Source: Paracoccaceae bacterium (GTDB lineage: Bacteria; Pseudomonadota; Alphaproteobacteria; Rhodobacterales; Rhodobacteraceae). From it: a stretch of 41,209 nt of DNA. The position numbers and the translations under genes were made by a program. Location of the stretch: NCBI GenBank assembly GCA_023259435.1, contig JALRHZ010000008.1, forward strand, positions 1 to 41,209, written 5' to 3'. The notes under the pieces were generated by a model. It had not been told where the DNA came from. It made no database searches and saw only the letters and a list, made by a program, of their open reading frames with translations. The stretch's first letter is position 1; every line of letters begins with the position of its first letter. Positions 1 to 7,862 of this stretch are shown here, piece after piece.

Positions 1-152
1 TGGCCGGTGATCGTCTCCCTTAGGACAAACTGCACCACCATGAAAATCGTCAAAACAAACATCAAGACAAGCAATAGGCCTGTCATCGCGTCGACAAAGC
101 CCGGCCAGATTGCCGCCTGAAACCTTTGACCTGTACGTCGGGAAAGCGCCAT
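1..152 (-). CDS. MotB/OmpA-like peptidoglycan-binding partner (partial)
   Basis: Only the N-terminal 50 or so residues are in the window; the gene runs off the left edge. The visible part is a short basic cytoplasmic stretch, then WPGFVDAMTG and one hydrophobic helix. This is the MotB/TolR/ExbD-type plug helix, and Asp21 sits where the ion-carrying Asp of MotB lies. Members of this family usually continue into a periplasmic OmpA-like peptidoglycan-binding domain, which cannot be seen here. The ATG at 150-152 follows an AGGTAA ribosome site and lies 7 bases after the stop of the ExbB-like gene, so the two are probably made together as a stator-like complex. The domain beyond the helix is inferred. 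Confidence 0.75.
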   Translation of the reverse strand, partial: MALSRRTGQRFQAAIWPGFVDAMTGLLLVLMFVLTIFMVVQFVLRETITG

Positions 153-159
153 TCAACGT

Positions 160-1368
160 TTACCTTGTCTCTGAAAAATCATCGGTTGCACGAACAATAG
201 CTTGCGTTAACGAAGAAATTTCGGCACGCAAGGCCGCCACAGTTTCGGCACGACCTGCCGCGATCTCTTCGGTCATCCGCAACATTTGGACGTCGATTGA
301 GCGTAGCCTCATACGGCTTTCTGCATCCACAGCTTCGGCTTTTTCCAATGCGCCCAATACTTGGACAAGGCTTTCTTGAGACTGTACCAACCTTTCAAGG
401 GACGATGTGGTCGGCTGCTGCGCTTCAAGACGGTCAGCGACGCGGTCTAATGTGCTTGCCAATGTCCCTAGTTTTTCATCCAACATTGATCGCGACACAT
501 CAGATTGCATGAAAATTGTCTGCATTGCATCAATCTGTTCCGAGACTTGATCAAGCACAGCAGCAACCATGCCTTGTTCGGTCATTGCATCGCCATCGCC
601 CGAGGCAAACCCAAGTCGGGTTATGGACGACAACCACTCTTCGAGTTCGCGATAAAATCGGTTTTGGCCATGGCCCGCAAAAAGCTCGAGCAGGCCAACA
701 ACCAATGATCCTGCAAGTCCTAATAAGGATGACGCAAAGGCCACGCCCATACCATCAAGTTGGCTCTCTAAGCCATCCATCAACCGCCCGAACAGCATCG
801 CACCGCTTTCCCCATCTTGCGGGGCAAGTGAGCGAATAGTTTCAACCAAAGCCGGAACCGTAGTGGCAAGGCCATAGAATGTGCCCAATAGTCCCAAAAA
901 GATTAGCAAATTGACGATGTATCGTGTGACTTCGCGCGCTTCTTCAACGCGCGTTGCAACCGAATCCAAAATAGACCGTGTCGAAGAGGCCGCAATTTGG
1001 GTCTTGACCCCGCGTGACCGCAAAAGATTGGCAAGAGGCGCCAACAACCGCGGCGCTTTTTTGGAGGCACTTGATGGATCCGTCGCAAACCCTTCGAGCC
1101 AGCGGACAGAATAGATCAGCTGAAAGACTTGGGCGAAACAGCTGAGGACGCCGACGAAAAACACGAGCGTTATGGTTCCGTTAAACCATACATTCGACAT
1201 GAAAATCGGCAGAACCTGAGGTAGCGCCACAAATATCCCAAAGGCAACCAGCCCAACAACACTGAGCATTACGACAATTTGTCGGAACGGCTGTGAAAAA
1301 TGTAATTTGGCCTCAAGGTCAGGCGCTTTCACCCGTTTTGGGGCAATTGGGGCAGAAGTTTCCGTCAT
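160..1368 (-). CDS. ExbB/MotA-type proton channel protein with long coiled-coil tail
   Basis: This 402-residue inner-membrane protein has four predicted membrane segments near residues 31-56, 62-86, 148-172 and 205-232. The last two are the MotA/TolQ/ExbB core (GLLGTFYGLA and GMGVAFASSLLGLAGS). The remaining 170 residues are hydrophilic and heptad-like (DRVADRLEAQ, LGALEKAEA), suggesting a cytoplasmic coiled coil longer than in ExbB or TolQ. The start follows a GAGGAAGAG ribosome site. It sits 18 bases after chaC and 7 bases before the MotB-like gene. It probably forms a proton-driven complex with that partner. The substrate or mechanical task is unknown; it resembles housekeeping ExbB/OmpA pairs of Rhodobacteraceae. 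Confidence 0.8.
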   Translation of the reverse strand: MTETSAPIAPKRVKAPDLEAKLHFSQPFRQIVVMLSVVGLVAFGIFVALPQVLPIFMSNVWFNGTITLVFFVGVLSCFAQVFQLIYSVRWLEGFATDPSSASKKAPRLLAPLANLLRSRGVKTQIAASSTRSILDSVATRVEEAREVTRYIVNLLIFLGLLGTFYGLATTVPALVETIRSLAPQDGESGAMLFGRLMDGLESQLDGMGVAFASSLLGLAGSLVVGLLELFAGHGQNRFYRELEEWLSSITRLGFASGDGDAMTEQGMVAAVLDQVSEQIDAMQTIFMQSDVSRSMLDEKLGTLASTLDRVADRLEAQQPTTSSLERLVQSQESLVQVLGALEKAEAVDAESRMRLRSIDVQMLRMTEEIAAGRAETVAALRAEISSLTQAIVRATDDFSETR

Positions 1369-1386
1369 CTCTTCCTCATTATGAAC

Positions 1387-1914
1387 CTAGGCCTGATCGG
1401 ATACCAAAGTCCGAACCTTTGTATCCAACCATTGCAGATCTTGATCAAAAATTCCAAGATCATTTAGATGAGCAACTGTATTAAATAGATATTCGGTGTT
1501 TGGGCCACGCCCGCCGACCGCCTTCCAAATCACATCTGCCTGTGTCTCAAGGGATAAGTTGCAATATTGGGCGTGGTCGGGATCTATGATATACGTCACG
1601 GCTTGGACGTCCTCATCCCCGAGATTTACGGTCAAAATGCGTTCTAGGTATGCCGAAGACACAAGCTCACGCTCTCGCAGATAGGCAAGGGTGTCTTCTT
1701 CGGCGCCGGGCTGGACGCGAAACGCAACCCCGTCACAATATTCTTTGGGCTGATAATCAAGGGCAAGAACCAATCCAGGCTCTTCGACGGTTCCGCGATG
1801 ATGGATAGACCACATGCAAAAACTACGCTGATAGTTCATCAAGCGCCCTAGTTTTTTCTCTGCCACCGGAAACCCGGGATTCCATAATAATGACCCGTAT
1901 CCAAAAACCCACAT
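1387..1914 (-). CDS. chaC: ChaC-type gamma-glutamylcyclotransferase
   Basis: The protein opens with VFGYGSLLWNPGF, the phosphate-binding YGSL signature of the ChaC family. These enzymes cleave the gamma-glutamyl unit of glutathione to 5-oxoproline and Cys-Gly in the cytosol. I place the start at the ATG at 1912-1914, giving 175 residues, because it follows an AGAGGG ribosome site and begins just before the signature, as is usual. In-frame alternatives are an ATG at 1956 and a TTG at 1971, both without a clear ribosome site. It is followed on the same strand by the ExbB-like gene, so the three minus-strand genes may be one transcript. Family assignment is firm; glutathione specificity is inferred. 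Confidence 0.85.
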   Translation of the reverse strand: MWVFGYGSLLWNPGFPVAEKKLGRLMNYQRSFCMWSIHHRGTVEEPGLVLALDYQPKEYCDGVAFRVQPGAEEDTLAYLRERELVSSAYLERILTVNLGDEDVQAVTYIIDPDHAQYCNLSLETQADVIWKAVGGRGPNTEYLFNTVAHLNDLGIFDQDLQWLDTKVRTLVSDQA

Positions 1915-1982
1915 GCTGCCCTCTGGTATCGCTGCTTGGACCCTAGTAAACTGCATTTTGGATTTGGTCAAAGAGGTGTGGC

Positions 1983-2783
1983 GTGAAGCAACTTATATTT
2001 ACAATGATCATCGCTTCGATCGTTTGGTTCGGCGCGTGGTTTTGGAACGCGGGCACCAATATCAACCGCTTTGAAAACTGGGCCGCAGCCCAAAATAACG
2101 CCGACACCGTACTGGGCTATTCAGGCGTTGACCAAAACGGGTTTCCAAATCGATATGACCTTGAAATAAGCGCGCCAGTCTTGGCCATACAGGGCATGCC
2201 AGAAATCTCTTTGCCATTTGTACAAATCATGCGGCTGGTTTACGTCTCTGATCACTGGATCGTCGCTTTGGCGAACTCTCTGACTGTGGGATCGCATCAG
2301 GTGGCTCTGTCTGATGCAAAAGCCTCGGTGGTACGCGAAGACGCGTCAATCCGTGTTAACGTCGAGATTGAACAAATTGCATCACGCGGGGTCGCATTGG
2401 AAAATGTCTTTGCCGCTACCCTTTGGACCGGCTCTGAAACAAAACGGTATGTCCAAATTGGATCGAGCGACGATATAAATTTCGTCCGAATAGAATTTGA
2501 CCCAGTCCCCGCACGGCAAAGCAATATTTTGAGACAGATCCTAGATGTATGTCAGCCAACTCCTTTTTCCGTGACAGATGTTGATGGGGCCATCCTTGAT
2601 GGGCAGATCCTAGAGGGGTGTGCGCTTGAAATTTACGAAATATACGCACCGGAAAAAGCGAGAGCCGTATTGGAACGCGTCGCGCGTCTGTCGCCTGCGT
2701 TTGATCCAGCTGAAGGTTTCCAAATTAAAGACGGTTTAGTGATGCAAAACGCCCGCCCAGTTGGGCAGGCGTATCGCGAATGA
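1983..2783 (+). CDS. DUF2125 family protein
   Basis: This 266-residue protein begins with a membrane anchor or signal helix (residues 4-22) and continues with the pattern NINRFENWAAA and YSGVDQNGFPNRYDLEI. That pattern is typical of DUF2125 proteins, a family of unknown function common in Alphaproteobacteria. The rest is predicted beta-rich and probably periplasmic. The GTG start at 1983 follows GAGG at good spacing. It is divergent from chaC, so the promoters of both lie in the short gap or inside the opposite gene. No catalytic motif is visible and no function can be given. Length is at the short end for the family. Confidence 0.75.
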   Translation: MKQLIFTMIIASIVWFGAWFWNAGTNINRFENWAAAQNNADTVLGYSGVDQNGFPNRYDLEISAPVLAIQGMPEISLPFVQIMRLVYVSDHWIVALANSLTVGSHQVALSDAKASVVREDASIRVNVEIEQIASRGVALENVFAATLWTGSETKRYVQIGSSDDINFVRIEFDPVPARQSNILRQILDVCQPTPFSVTDVDGAILDGQILEGCALEIYEIYAPEKARAVLERVARLSPAFDPAEGFQIKDGLVMQNARPVGQAYRE

Positions 2784-2841
2784 TGGATAACGTAACATCT
2801 ATTCGGGTATCTTCTACGTTAATAAATACAACTATGAAGAC

Positions 2842-2864
2842 AGTATTACGTGAGTAGTAATACT
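2842..2864. repeat. Inverted repeat upstream of the P1 peptidase gene
   Basis: AGTATTAC and GTAATACT form a perfect 8-base inverted repeat around the 7-base spacer GTGAGTA. It lies in the 175-base gap between the DUF2125 gene and the P1 peptidase gene, about 95 bases before the latter's start. No T-tract follows, so it fits an operator or an mRNA hairpin better than a terminator. The binding factor is unknown. Confidence 0.5.
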
Positions 2865-2958
2865 CTGACCATACACGCTTTAGACGAATTTTTCAAAAAA
2901 TAGTTTCTTTCTGCGTCAATTTGCAATTTTCTGCTGATGACGAGATCAAGGAGTAAAC

Positions 2959-3960
2959 ATGTCAAGTTTAGCTCATAACACAATTTGTGATGTGGCCGGC
3001 CTGAAAGTAGGCCATGCACATGATCCAGTTTTGAAATCCGGAACAACTGTGATTTTGTCAGACACACCTATGACCGCGGCCGTTCACGTGATGGGCGGCG
3101 CTCCAGGGACGCGGGAAACCGATTTATTGCATCCTGACAAAACTGTACAAAGTGTGGATGCCATCGTCTTGTCGGGAGGGTCTGCCTTTGGCCTTGATGC
3201 GGCAAGTGGTGTGATGAACGCGTTACGACAAGATGGGCGCGGATTTTCCGTTGGCCCCGCGCGGGTGCCGATTGTTCCCGCCGCGATCCTGTTTGATTTG
3301 CTCAACGGCGGTGACAAAACATGGGATCACTCGCCGTATTTTTCTTTGGGAGAACAGGCGTATCGGAACGCAGCATCTAAATGCGACATTGGCACGGTGG
3401 GCGCGGGTTTTGGCGCACTATGCGGCGCGACCAAGGGGGGATTAGGATCCGCGTCTTGCACTTTGACGGGCAAAGCATTCGTCGGCGCACTCATGGTGGC
3501 GAACCCTGTTGGCAATGTTGTTAACCTTGCAGATAAGCGGTTTTGGGCCGCTCCATTCGAAGTTGGGTCAGAATTTGGAAATCTTGGACTTCCGAAAAGT
3601 TCGGGTCTCGAAATGGAACAGTCAAAACTCGCTGCCTTACATGATCGTGCCAACACGACCATTGGCGTAATCGCAACCGACCTCGCCCTAGATAAATCGC
3701 AACTACAACGCGTCGCCACAGCGGCGCATGACGGAATTGCACGCGCCATAGTCCCCTCACATTTGCCACATGACGGGGATTTGATTTTTGCACTTTCAAC
3801 AGGGAAAAGACCGTTCGACGGCAATCCACTTGTTTTTGCCGAACTCTGTCATCAGGCCTCATTAACGGTGGCACGCGCAATCGCCCGAGGTGTGTATGAG
3901 GCGCAGCCGGAAGGCAATGACCTCCTACCAACGGCGAAACAGCTGTGCAAACTGCTCTAA
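2959..3960 (+). CDS. P1 (DmpA/S58) family peptidase
   Basis: This 333-residue protein belongs to the DmpA family of N-terminal-nucleophile aminopeptidases, which cut themselves into two chains. Family marks are GLKVGHAHD near the N terminus, IVLSGGSAFGLDAASGV near residue 75, and NTTIGVIATD near residue 232. Thr233/Thr234 lie where the family self-cleaves and exposes its nucleophile. Known members release N-terminal residues, including D-amino acids and beta-peptides; the substrate here is unknown. The ATG follows AAGGAG at ideal spacing. The stop codon overlaps that of uvrC on the other strand by 4 bases. No signal peptide is seen, so it is probably cytosolic. Confidence 0.85.
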   Translation: MSSLAHNTICDVAGLKVGHAHDPVLKSGTTVILSDTPMTAAVHVMGGAPGTRETDLLHPDKTVQSVDAIVLSGGSAFGLDAASGVMNALRQDGRGFSVGPARVPIVPAAILFDLLNGGDKTWDHSPYFSLGEQAYRNAASKCDIGTVGAGFGALCGATKGGLGSASCTLTGKAFVGALMVANPVGNVVNLADKRFWAAPFEVGSEFGNLGLPKSSGLEMEQSKLAALHDRANTTIGVIATDLALDKSQLQRVATAAHDGIARAIVPSHLPHDGDLIFALSTGKRPFDGNPLVFAELCHQASLTVARAIARGVYEAQPEGNDLLPTAKQLCKLL

Positions 3961-5819
3961 CCTTTTTCGTGGAAAAAATCGTAGATCTTTTGCGCCAAGG
4001 CCCCAGACACACCATCAACGGCTTTTAGATCAACCAAATTGGCGCGTGAGACCGCTTTGGCAGATCCAAAATGCGCCAATAACGCCCGCTTACGTGCCGC
4101 ACCGACACCTGGCACGTCATCCAACGGCGTTGCGCCTATAGCCTTGGACCGTTTCGCGCGGTGCGTCCCGATCGCAAATCGATGCGCCTCGTCCCTCATG
4201 CGTTGAACAAAGTACAAAACCGGATCATTCCTCTGTAGCGCAAAGACATTTTGACCAGGCACATAAAATTCTTCCTTGCCGTGATCTCTATCAACACCTT
4301 TGGCAACACCAACCATCGGGATATCTTCGACGCCGAATTCGCGCATAATTTCATGCACAGCAGAGACTTGGCCCGCCCCGCCGTCAATCAGCAACAGATC
4401 AGGCCAATGCCCAAGTGTGCGATCAGGATCCTCTTTGACCAGACGTTTGAACCGCCGTGACAGGACCTCTTTCATCATTCCAAAGTCGTCACCTGGGGTT
4501 AATTCCTCCCCCTTGATGTTGAACTTGCGGTATTGGTTTTTCATAAACCCATCCTGCCCCACCACGATCATGGCCCCGACCGCATGCGCACCTTGAATGT
4601 GTGAGTTGTCATAGACCTCAATGCGGTTCGGTGGCCCATCCAGCCCAAAGGCATCGGCAACCCCGCGCAAAAGTTTCTTTTGCGTTGCTGTTTCGGACAT
4701 TTTCCGCGCTAGGCTTTCCTTGGCATTCCGAACCGCGCCTGAAACGAGATCAAGCTTTTCTCCGCGTTGAGGCATCGAAATATCGACCTTGCGGCCCAGT
4801 TTTTCGCTTAACATCTCGGTCATGAGGTCTGCATTTTCGATGTCATGGGACAAAAGGATCTGTCTTGGCGGCTCTTTATTATCATAGAACTGACCAAGGA
4901 ACGCCTCCATGACTTCTGCGTGGCTCATATCGGCCTCGACCCGCGGATAAAAATCCCGGTTGCCCCAATTTTGATTAGCCCGGATGAAAAAGACCTGCAC
5001 ACATGCCTGACCGTGGTCCAAATAAAGGCCCACAATATCAGCTTCTGGAACAGACCGCGGGTTAATACCTTGAACCGACTGTACTTGTGTTAGGGCCTTG
5101 ATCCGGTCGCGCAAACTTGCCGCCTTTTCAAATTCCATTGCATCTGAGGCCATTTGCATTTGCTCGGCCAACACTTCTTGAACTTCGGTAGACCGACCAG
5201 ATAAAAACCTTTGGGCGTCTTTGACCGATGCGCGATATTCCTCTTTGGAAATACGCCCTACGCAGGGGCCGCTGCATCGTTTTATTTGGTATTGTAGGCA
5301 CGGACGGGTCCGCGTTTCAAACATGGTATCTGCGCAGTTGCGAAGTTGAAAAACGCGCTGCAACTGAGACAACGTCCGATTGACTGCCCCTGCACTTGCA
5401 AATGGGCCATAGTACTGACCTTTGTCCTTTTTAGCACCTCGGTGCTTTGTGATCTGGGGAAAGTCATGATCTGTCACATGGATATTGGGAAAGCTTTTAT
5501 CGTCTCGCAACAGAACGTTATAGAGCGGTTTCAATTGCTTTATGAGGTTCTGTTCCAGCAAGAGTGCCTCTGTCTCTGTCTTGGTCGTCAGAAACATCAT
5601 TGTACGTGTTTCAGAAATCATTCGCGCGATGCGTCGAGAATGTTGACCAGGTCGGGCATAAGACGACACACGCGCTCGCAAGTTCCGCGCTTTACCAACA
5701 TAAAGCACCCGCATTTGGGCATCCAACATTCGATAGACACCGGGCGATCCGTCCAAAGTTTGGACGTACCCGTGGATAATGTCATATCCATTTTCAGAGC
5801 CATTATCGACTTTGGTCAT
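3957..5819 (-). CDS. uvrC: UvrC, excinuclease ABC subunit C
   Basis: This is the 620-residue dual nuclease of nucleotide excision repair, which cuts on both sides of a lesion after UvrAB loading. In order it shows a GIY-YIG domain (GVYRMLD and VLYVGKARNLRARV, residues 27-55), a four-Cys zone near 195 (including RPCLQYQIKRCSGPC), a UVR motif near 235 (FEKAASLRDRI), the RNase H-like domain (EVYDNSHIQG, DLLLIDGG) and C-terminal helix-hairpin-helix repeats (VPGVGAARKRALLAHFG). Length is normal. An AAGGA ribosome site precedes the ATG. It converges with the P1 peptidase gene with a 4-base stop overlap, and 294 AT-rich bases lie upstream. Confidence 0.97.
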   Translation of the reverse strand: MTKVDNGSENGYDIIHGYVQTLDGSPGVYRMLDAQMRVLYVGKARNLRARVSSYARPGQHSRRIARMISETRTMMFLTTKTETEALLLEQNLIKQLKPLYNVLLRDDKSFPNIHVTDHDFPQITKHRGAKKDKGQYYGPFASAGAVNRTLSQLQRVFQLRNCADTMFETRTRPCLQYQIKRCSGPCVGRISKEEYRASVKDAQRFLSGRSTEVQEVLAEQMQMASDAMEFEKAASLRDRIKALTQVQSVQGINPRSVPEADIVGLYLDHGQACVQVFFIRANQNWGNRDFYPRVEADMSHAEVMEAFLGQFYDNKEPPRQILLSHDIENADLMTEMLSEKLGRKVDISMPQRGEKLDLVSGAVRNAKESLARKMSETATQKKLLRGVADAFGLDGPPNRIEVYDNSHIQGAHAVGAMIVVGQDGFMKNQYRKFNIKGEELTPGDDFGMMKEVLSRRFKRLVKEDPDRTLGHWPDLLLIDGGAGQVSAVHEIMREFGVEDIPMVGVAKGVDRDHGKEEFYVPGQNVFALQRNDPVLYFVQRMRDEAHRFAIGTHRAKRSKAIGATPLDDVPGVGAARKRALLAHFGSAKAVSRANLVDLKAVDGVSGALAQKIYDFFHEKG

Positions 5820-5901
5820 ATGCGTCCTTCGATTGGTTTGATTCTTTTACCTGCTGCAATTTTACCCCATCCGATGCAAGAAGAAACCTGTCCACGAAAC
5901 C

Positions 5902-5922
5902 TGTGGATAACTCTATGAATAA
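5902..5922 (-). promoter_or_regulatory. DnaA box pair upstream of uvrC
   Basis: Read on the minus strand, TTATCCACA (5902-5910) is an exact DnaA box and TTATTCATA (5914-5922) is a 7-of-9 match in the same orientation, 12 bases apart. They lie about 90 bases upstream of uvrC at the edge of an AT-rich stretch. DnaA binding is inferred from the consensus alone. Confidence 0.45.
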
Positions 5923-6032
5923 CTTCGTAAAACACGAAATTTTTCCTTATTTTCAGACCACTTCGCCAATGTGCCTAAAAAATAGGCATAATATTATGTC
6001 ATTGATTTTAAATATTATTTTTATTTGCGCCA

Positions 6033-6047
6033 TTAATTTTTCGTTAA
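6033..6047. promoter_or_regulatory. CtrA-type box TTAA-N7-TTAA
   Basis: TTAA, seven bases (TTTTTCG), then TTAA matches the full CtrA recognition pattern of Alphaproteobacteria. It lies in the AT-rich gap, where such matches arise more easily by chance, so support is modest. Confidence 0.35.
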
Positions 6048-6113
6048 AAAACAGGGAGTTTTACAAAAGTGTCATGTTTTTTGACGCGCGGTATACAACT
6101 TTTTTGACACCCT

Positions 6114-6890
6114 CTATTCAACTCCAAGAACATCAGGCGTTTGCCATGCCAAATGTTGACCGCCATCGATGCACAACAATTGGCCCGTAACAGACGGCGC
6201 ATTTAGAAAATACAGTAACGCTGCAACAATATCTTTTGGATTTGAGCCGCGCTCTAGAACAGTATTTTTCCTTTGGTTTGCGAAATGCTCAGAAGATTGA
6301 CGTGCGCCTTGCATGGTCGGACCTGGCCCTATCGCATTGACACGAATATCAGGTGCAAGATCCCGTGCGGCGGTCTGTGTAAATGCCCATAGTCCCATCT
6401 TGGCGATTGTATAGGTCATAAATTCAGGGGTAAGCTTTCGCACCCGTTGGTCCACCATATTGATCACCAACCCTTGAGCAATTGGCTCATCGGCCTCGTC
6501 CCGTGCGCCCTTGGGTGCTTGTGCCGCAAAATGTTGAGTTAATACAAAAGGCGCGCGCAAATTGCTTTCGATGTGACGATCCCAGCTTTCCCGTGTTGCG
6601 GTCGTAAGATTGTCATATTCAAAGATCGAGGCGTTATTGACCAATACCGTCAATGGGCCATCTAAAGACTCGGTCGAGCGCGCGACAAGCGTTTGAACTT
6701 GGGTCTCATCCAACAGATCCGCATGCACGGCGACCGCATTTCGACCAAGGGCTTGGATTTCTTCTACGACTGCACGTGCAGCATCTTCTGATGATGCGTA
6801 ATGGACCGCGACATCGTGCCCGTTCTTAGCCAACGCCAATGCCATTTCACGGCCAAGACGTTTGCCGGCTCCGGTAACAAGTGCTTTCAT
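6114..6890 (-). CDS. Pteridine reductase-like SDR
   Basis: This 258-residue short-chain dehydrogenase has the NADP-binding form TGAGKRLG (6-13), with Arg where classical SDRs have Gly, plus VNNAS near 85. The usual catalytic Ser is replaced by Asp147 in NMVDQR, followed by Tyr160 and Lys164 (YTIAK). The Asp-Tyr distance of 13 and the TGxxxRxG form match pteridine reductase (PTR1) and dihydromonapterin reductase (FolM), which reduce pterins or folates. Substrate is therefore inferred as a pterin. A CAGGAG ribosome site precedes the ATG. It lies 12 bases after the antiporter gene on the same strand, so co-transcription is likely. Confidence 0.8.
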   Translation of the reverse strand: MKALVTGAGKRLGREMALALAKNGHDVAVHYASSEDAARAVVEEIQALGRNAVAVHADLLDETQVQTLVARSTESLDGPLTVLVNNASIFEYDNLTTATRESWDRHIESNLRAPFVLTQHFAAQAPKGARDEADEPIAQGLVINMVDQRVRKLTPEFMTYTIAKMGLWAFTQTAARDLAPDIRVNAIGPGPTMQGARQSSEHFANQRKNTVLERGSNPKDIVAALLYFLNAPSVTGQLLCIDGGQHLAWQTPDVLGVE

Positions 6891-6902
6891 GGTGTTCTCC
6901 TG

Positions 6903-7862
6903 TTAGAGCAGTACAGCCATGACGTAGCCTATATAACAACTTGTCAAGATCGCGCCCCAAATCCTATTCAAATTCACTTTGAAAAACACAAATGGGATCA
7001 AAACTAGGGACGCCGCCAACATCACCCACAGATCAAAAGAAAGCATCTGATCCGCGACTGGAATTGTGCCGAACATGGATGCAACACCAATGATCGCCAA
7101 AAGATTGAACAGGTTGGATCCGATCACATTTCCCAAAGCCACATCTGCTTGGTTGCGAAGTGCCGCCATGACCGTGGTGGCCAGTTCTGGCAACGACGTG
7201 CCAATCGCCACAAGTGTGAGCCCGATCACAGTTTCAGACACGCCATATGCACGCGCGATAACCGTCGCACTTTCCACCAAGATATCCGCACCAAGAGGCA
7301 GGCCTATCAGACCAAGACCGAGATACATGGCGATCTTCCAACCGGGCATATCAGGATCTGCGCCCTCAAGGTCTTCGTCATCGTCTTGCAGGGTTGCACA
7401 GGATTGACCGTCTTTGTGGGCGCGCTTGCCTTGTCGCGCAGCATCGCCCAAAAACAACGCCAAGCCCACCAAAAGAACAATACCCTGCCATAGGCCAAAT
7501 TCGCCTGTATAGGCCAACCCAATAAACACAAGCGTGGCCAAAAGCATAATTGAAAACATCTTGCGGGTTTCGCAATCACAGGTTTTCAATGTAGAAATCA
7601 AAGCCGGCACCCCTAGGACCAAAAGTACATTGGCCGTGTTGGATCCGACAACATTCCCAAGCGCCAAACCTGGTGCGTCCTCTAGCACCGCACTGACCGA
7701 GATCAACAATTCCGGCGCGGACGTTCCAAAGGCCACAATCGTCAAACTTACGATCAAAGCAGGAATACCTAATCTAAGGCTTAGATTCACCGCGCCCTTT
7801 ACCAATGCATCCCCTGCCAAAAGTAGGATCACCAATCCCACAACTGCCATAAGCCAGACCAT
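6903..7862 (-). CDS. CaCA-family calcium/sodium antiporter (YrbG-like)
   Basis: This 319-residue inner-membrane protein has about ten membrane segments and the two inverted alpha repeats of Ca2+/cation antiporters: GTSAPELLIS in the first half and GTSLPELATT in the second, each with the ion-binding Glu. The acidic loop near the middle (DDDEDLEGADPD) divides the two halves. I start at the ATG at 7860-7862, which follows AGGAG; a start 30 bases upstream would lie inside the preceding gene. The ATG shares one base with the stop of the small upstream gene (TAATG), so translation is probably coupled. Ion specificity (Ca2+, Na+ or K+) cannot be read from the sequence. Confidence 0.88.
   Translation of the reverse strand: MVWLMAVVGLVILLLAGDALVKGAVNLSLRLGIPALIVSLTIVAFGTSAPELLISVSAVLEDAPGLALGNVVGSNTANVLLVLGVPALISTLKTCDCETRKMFSIMLLATLVFIGLAYTGEFGLWQGIVLLVGLALFLGDAARQGKRAHKDGQSCATLQDDDEDLEGADPDMPGWKIAMYLGLGLIGLPLGADILVESATVIARAYGVSETVIGLTLVAIGTSLPELATTVMAALRNQADVALGNVIGSNLFNLLAIIGVASMFGTIPVADQMLSFDLWVMLAASLVLIPFVFFKVNLNRIWGAILTSCYIGYVMAVLL

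Larger units (their letters stand above)
5820..6113. other. AT-rich intergenic island upstream of uvrC
   Basis: This 294-base gap is far richer in A and T than its neighbours, mainly from 5920 to 6110. It holds a DnaA box pair, an inverted repeat TGCCTA-AAAAA-TAGGCA (5972-5988), and TTAA-N7-TTAA (6033-6047), the form of a CtrA box. Two copies of GTCAAAAAA (minus strand) lie near 6075-6111. It must carry the uvrC promoter, and possibly the 3' end of the SDR transcript. I see no open frame that looks like a gene. Confidence 0.5.

Noticed and set aside
160-1368. A Zorya defence system
   Set aside because: The channel pair is similar in outline, but the neighbours are chaC and DUF2125 genes and no helicase or ZorC/ZorD-like protein is in view; related housekeeping pairs are more likely.
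3327-4018. Two long minus-strand open frames antisense to the P1 peptidase gene
   Set aside because: Rich in Ser, Pro and Arg with no family marks; the plus-strand peptidase explains the region fully.
5346-5918. A 190-codon plus-strand open frame antisense to uvrC
   Set aside because: It lies inside the conserved uvrC coding region, has no domain-like pattern, and only reflects the uvrC codon pattern on the other strand.
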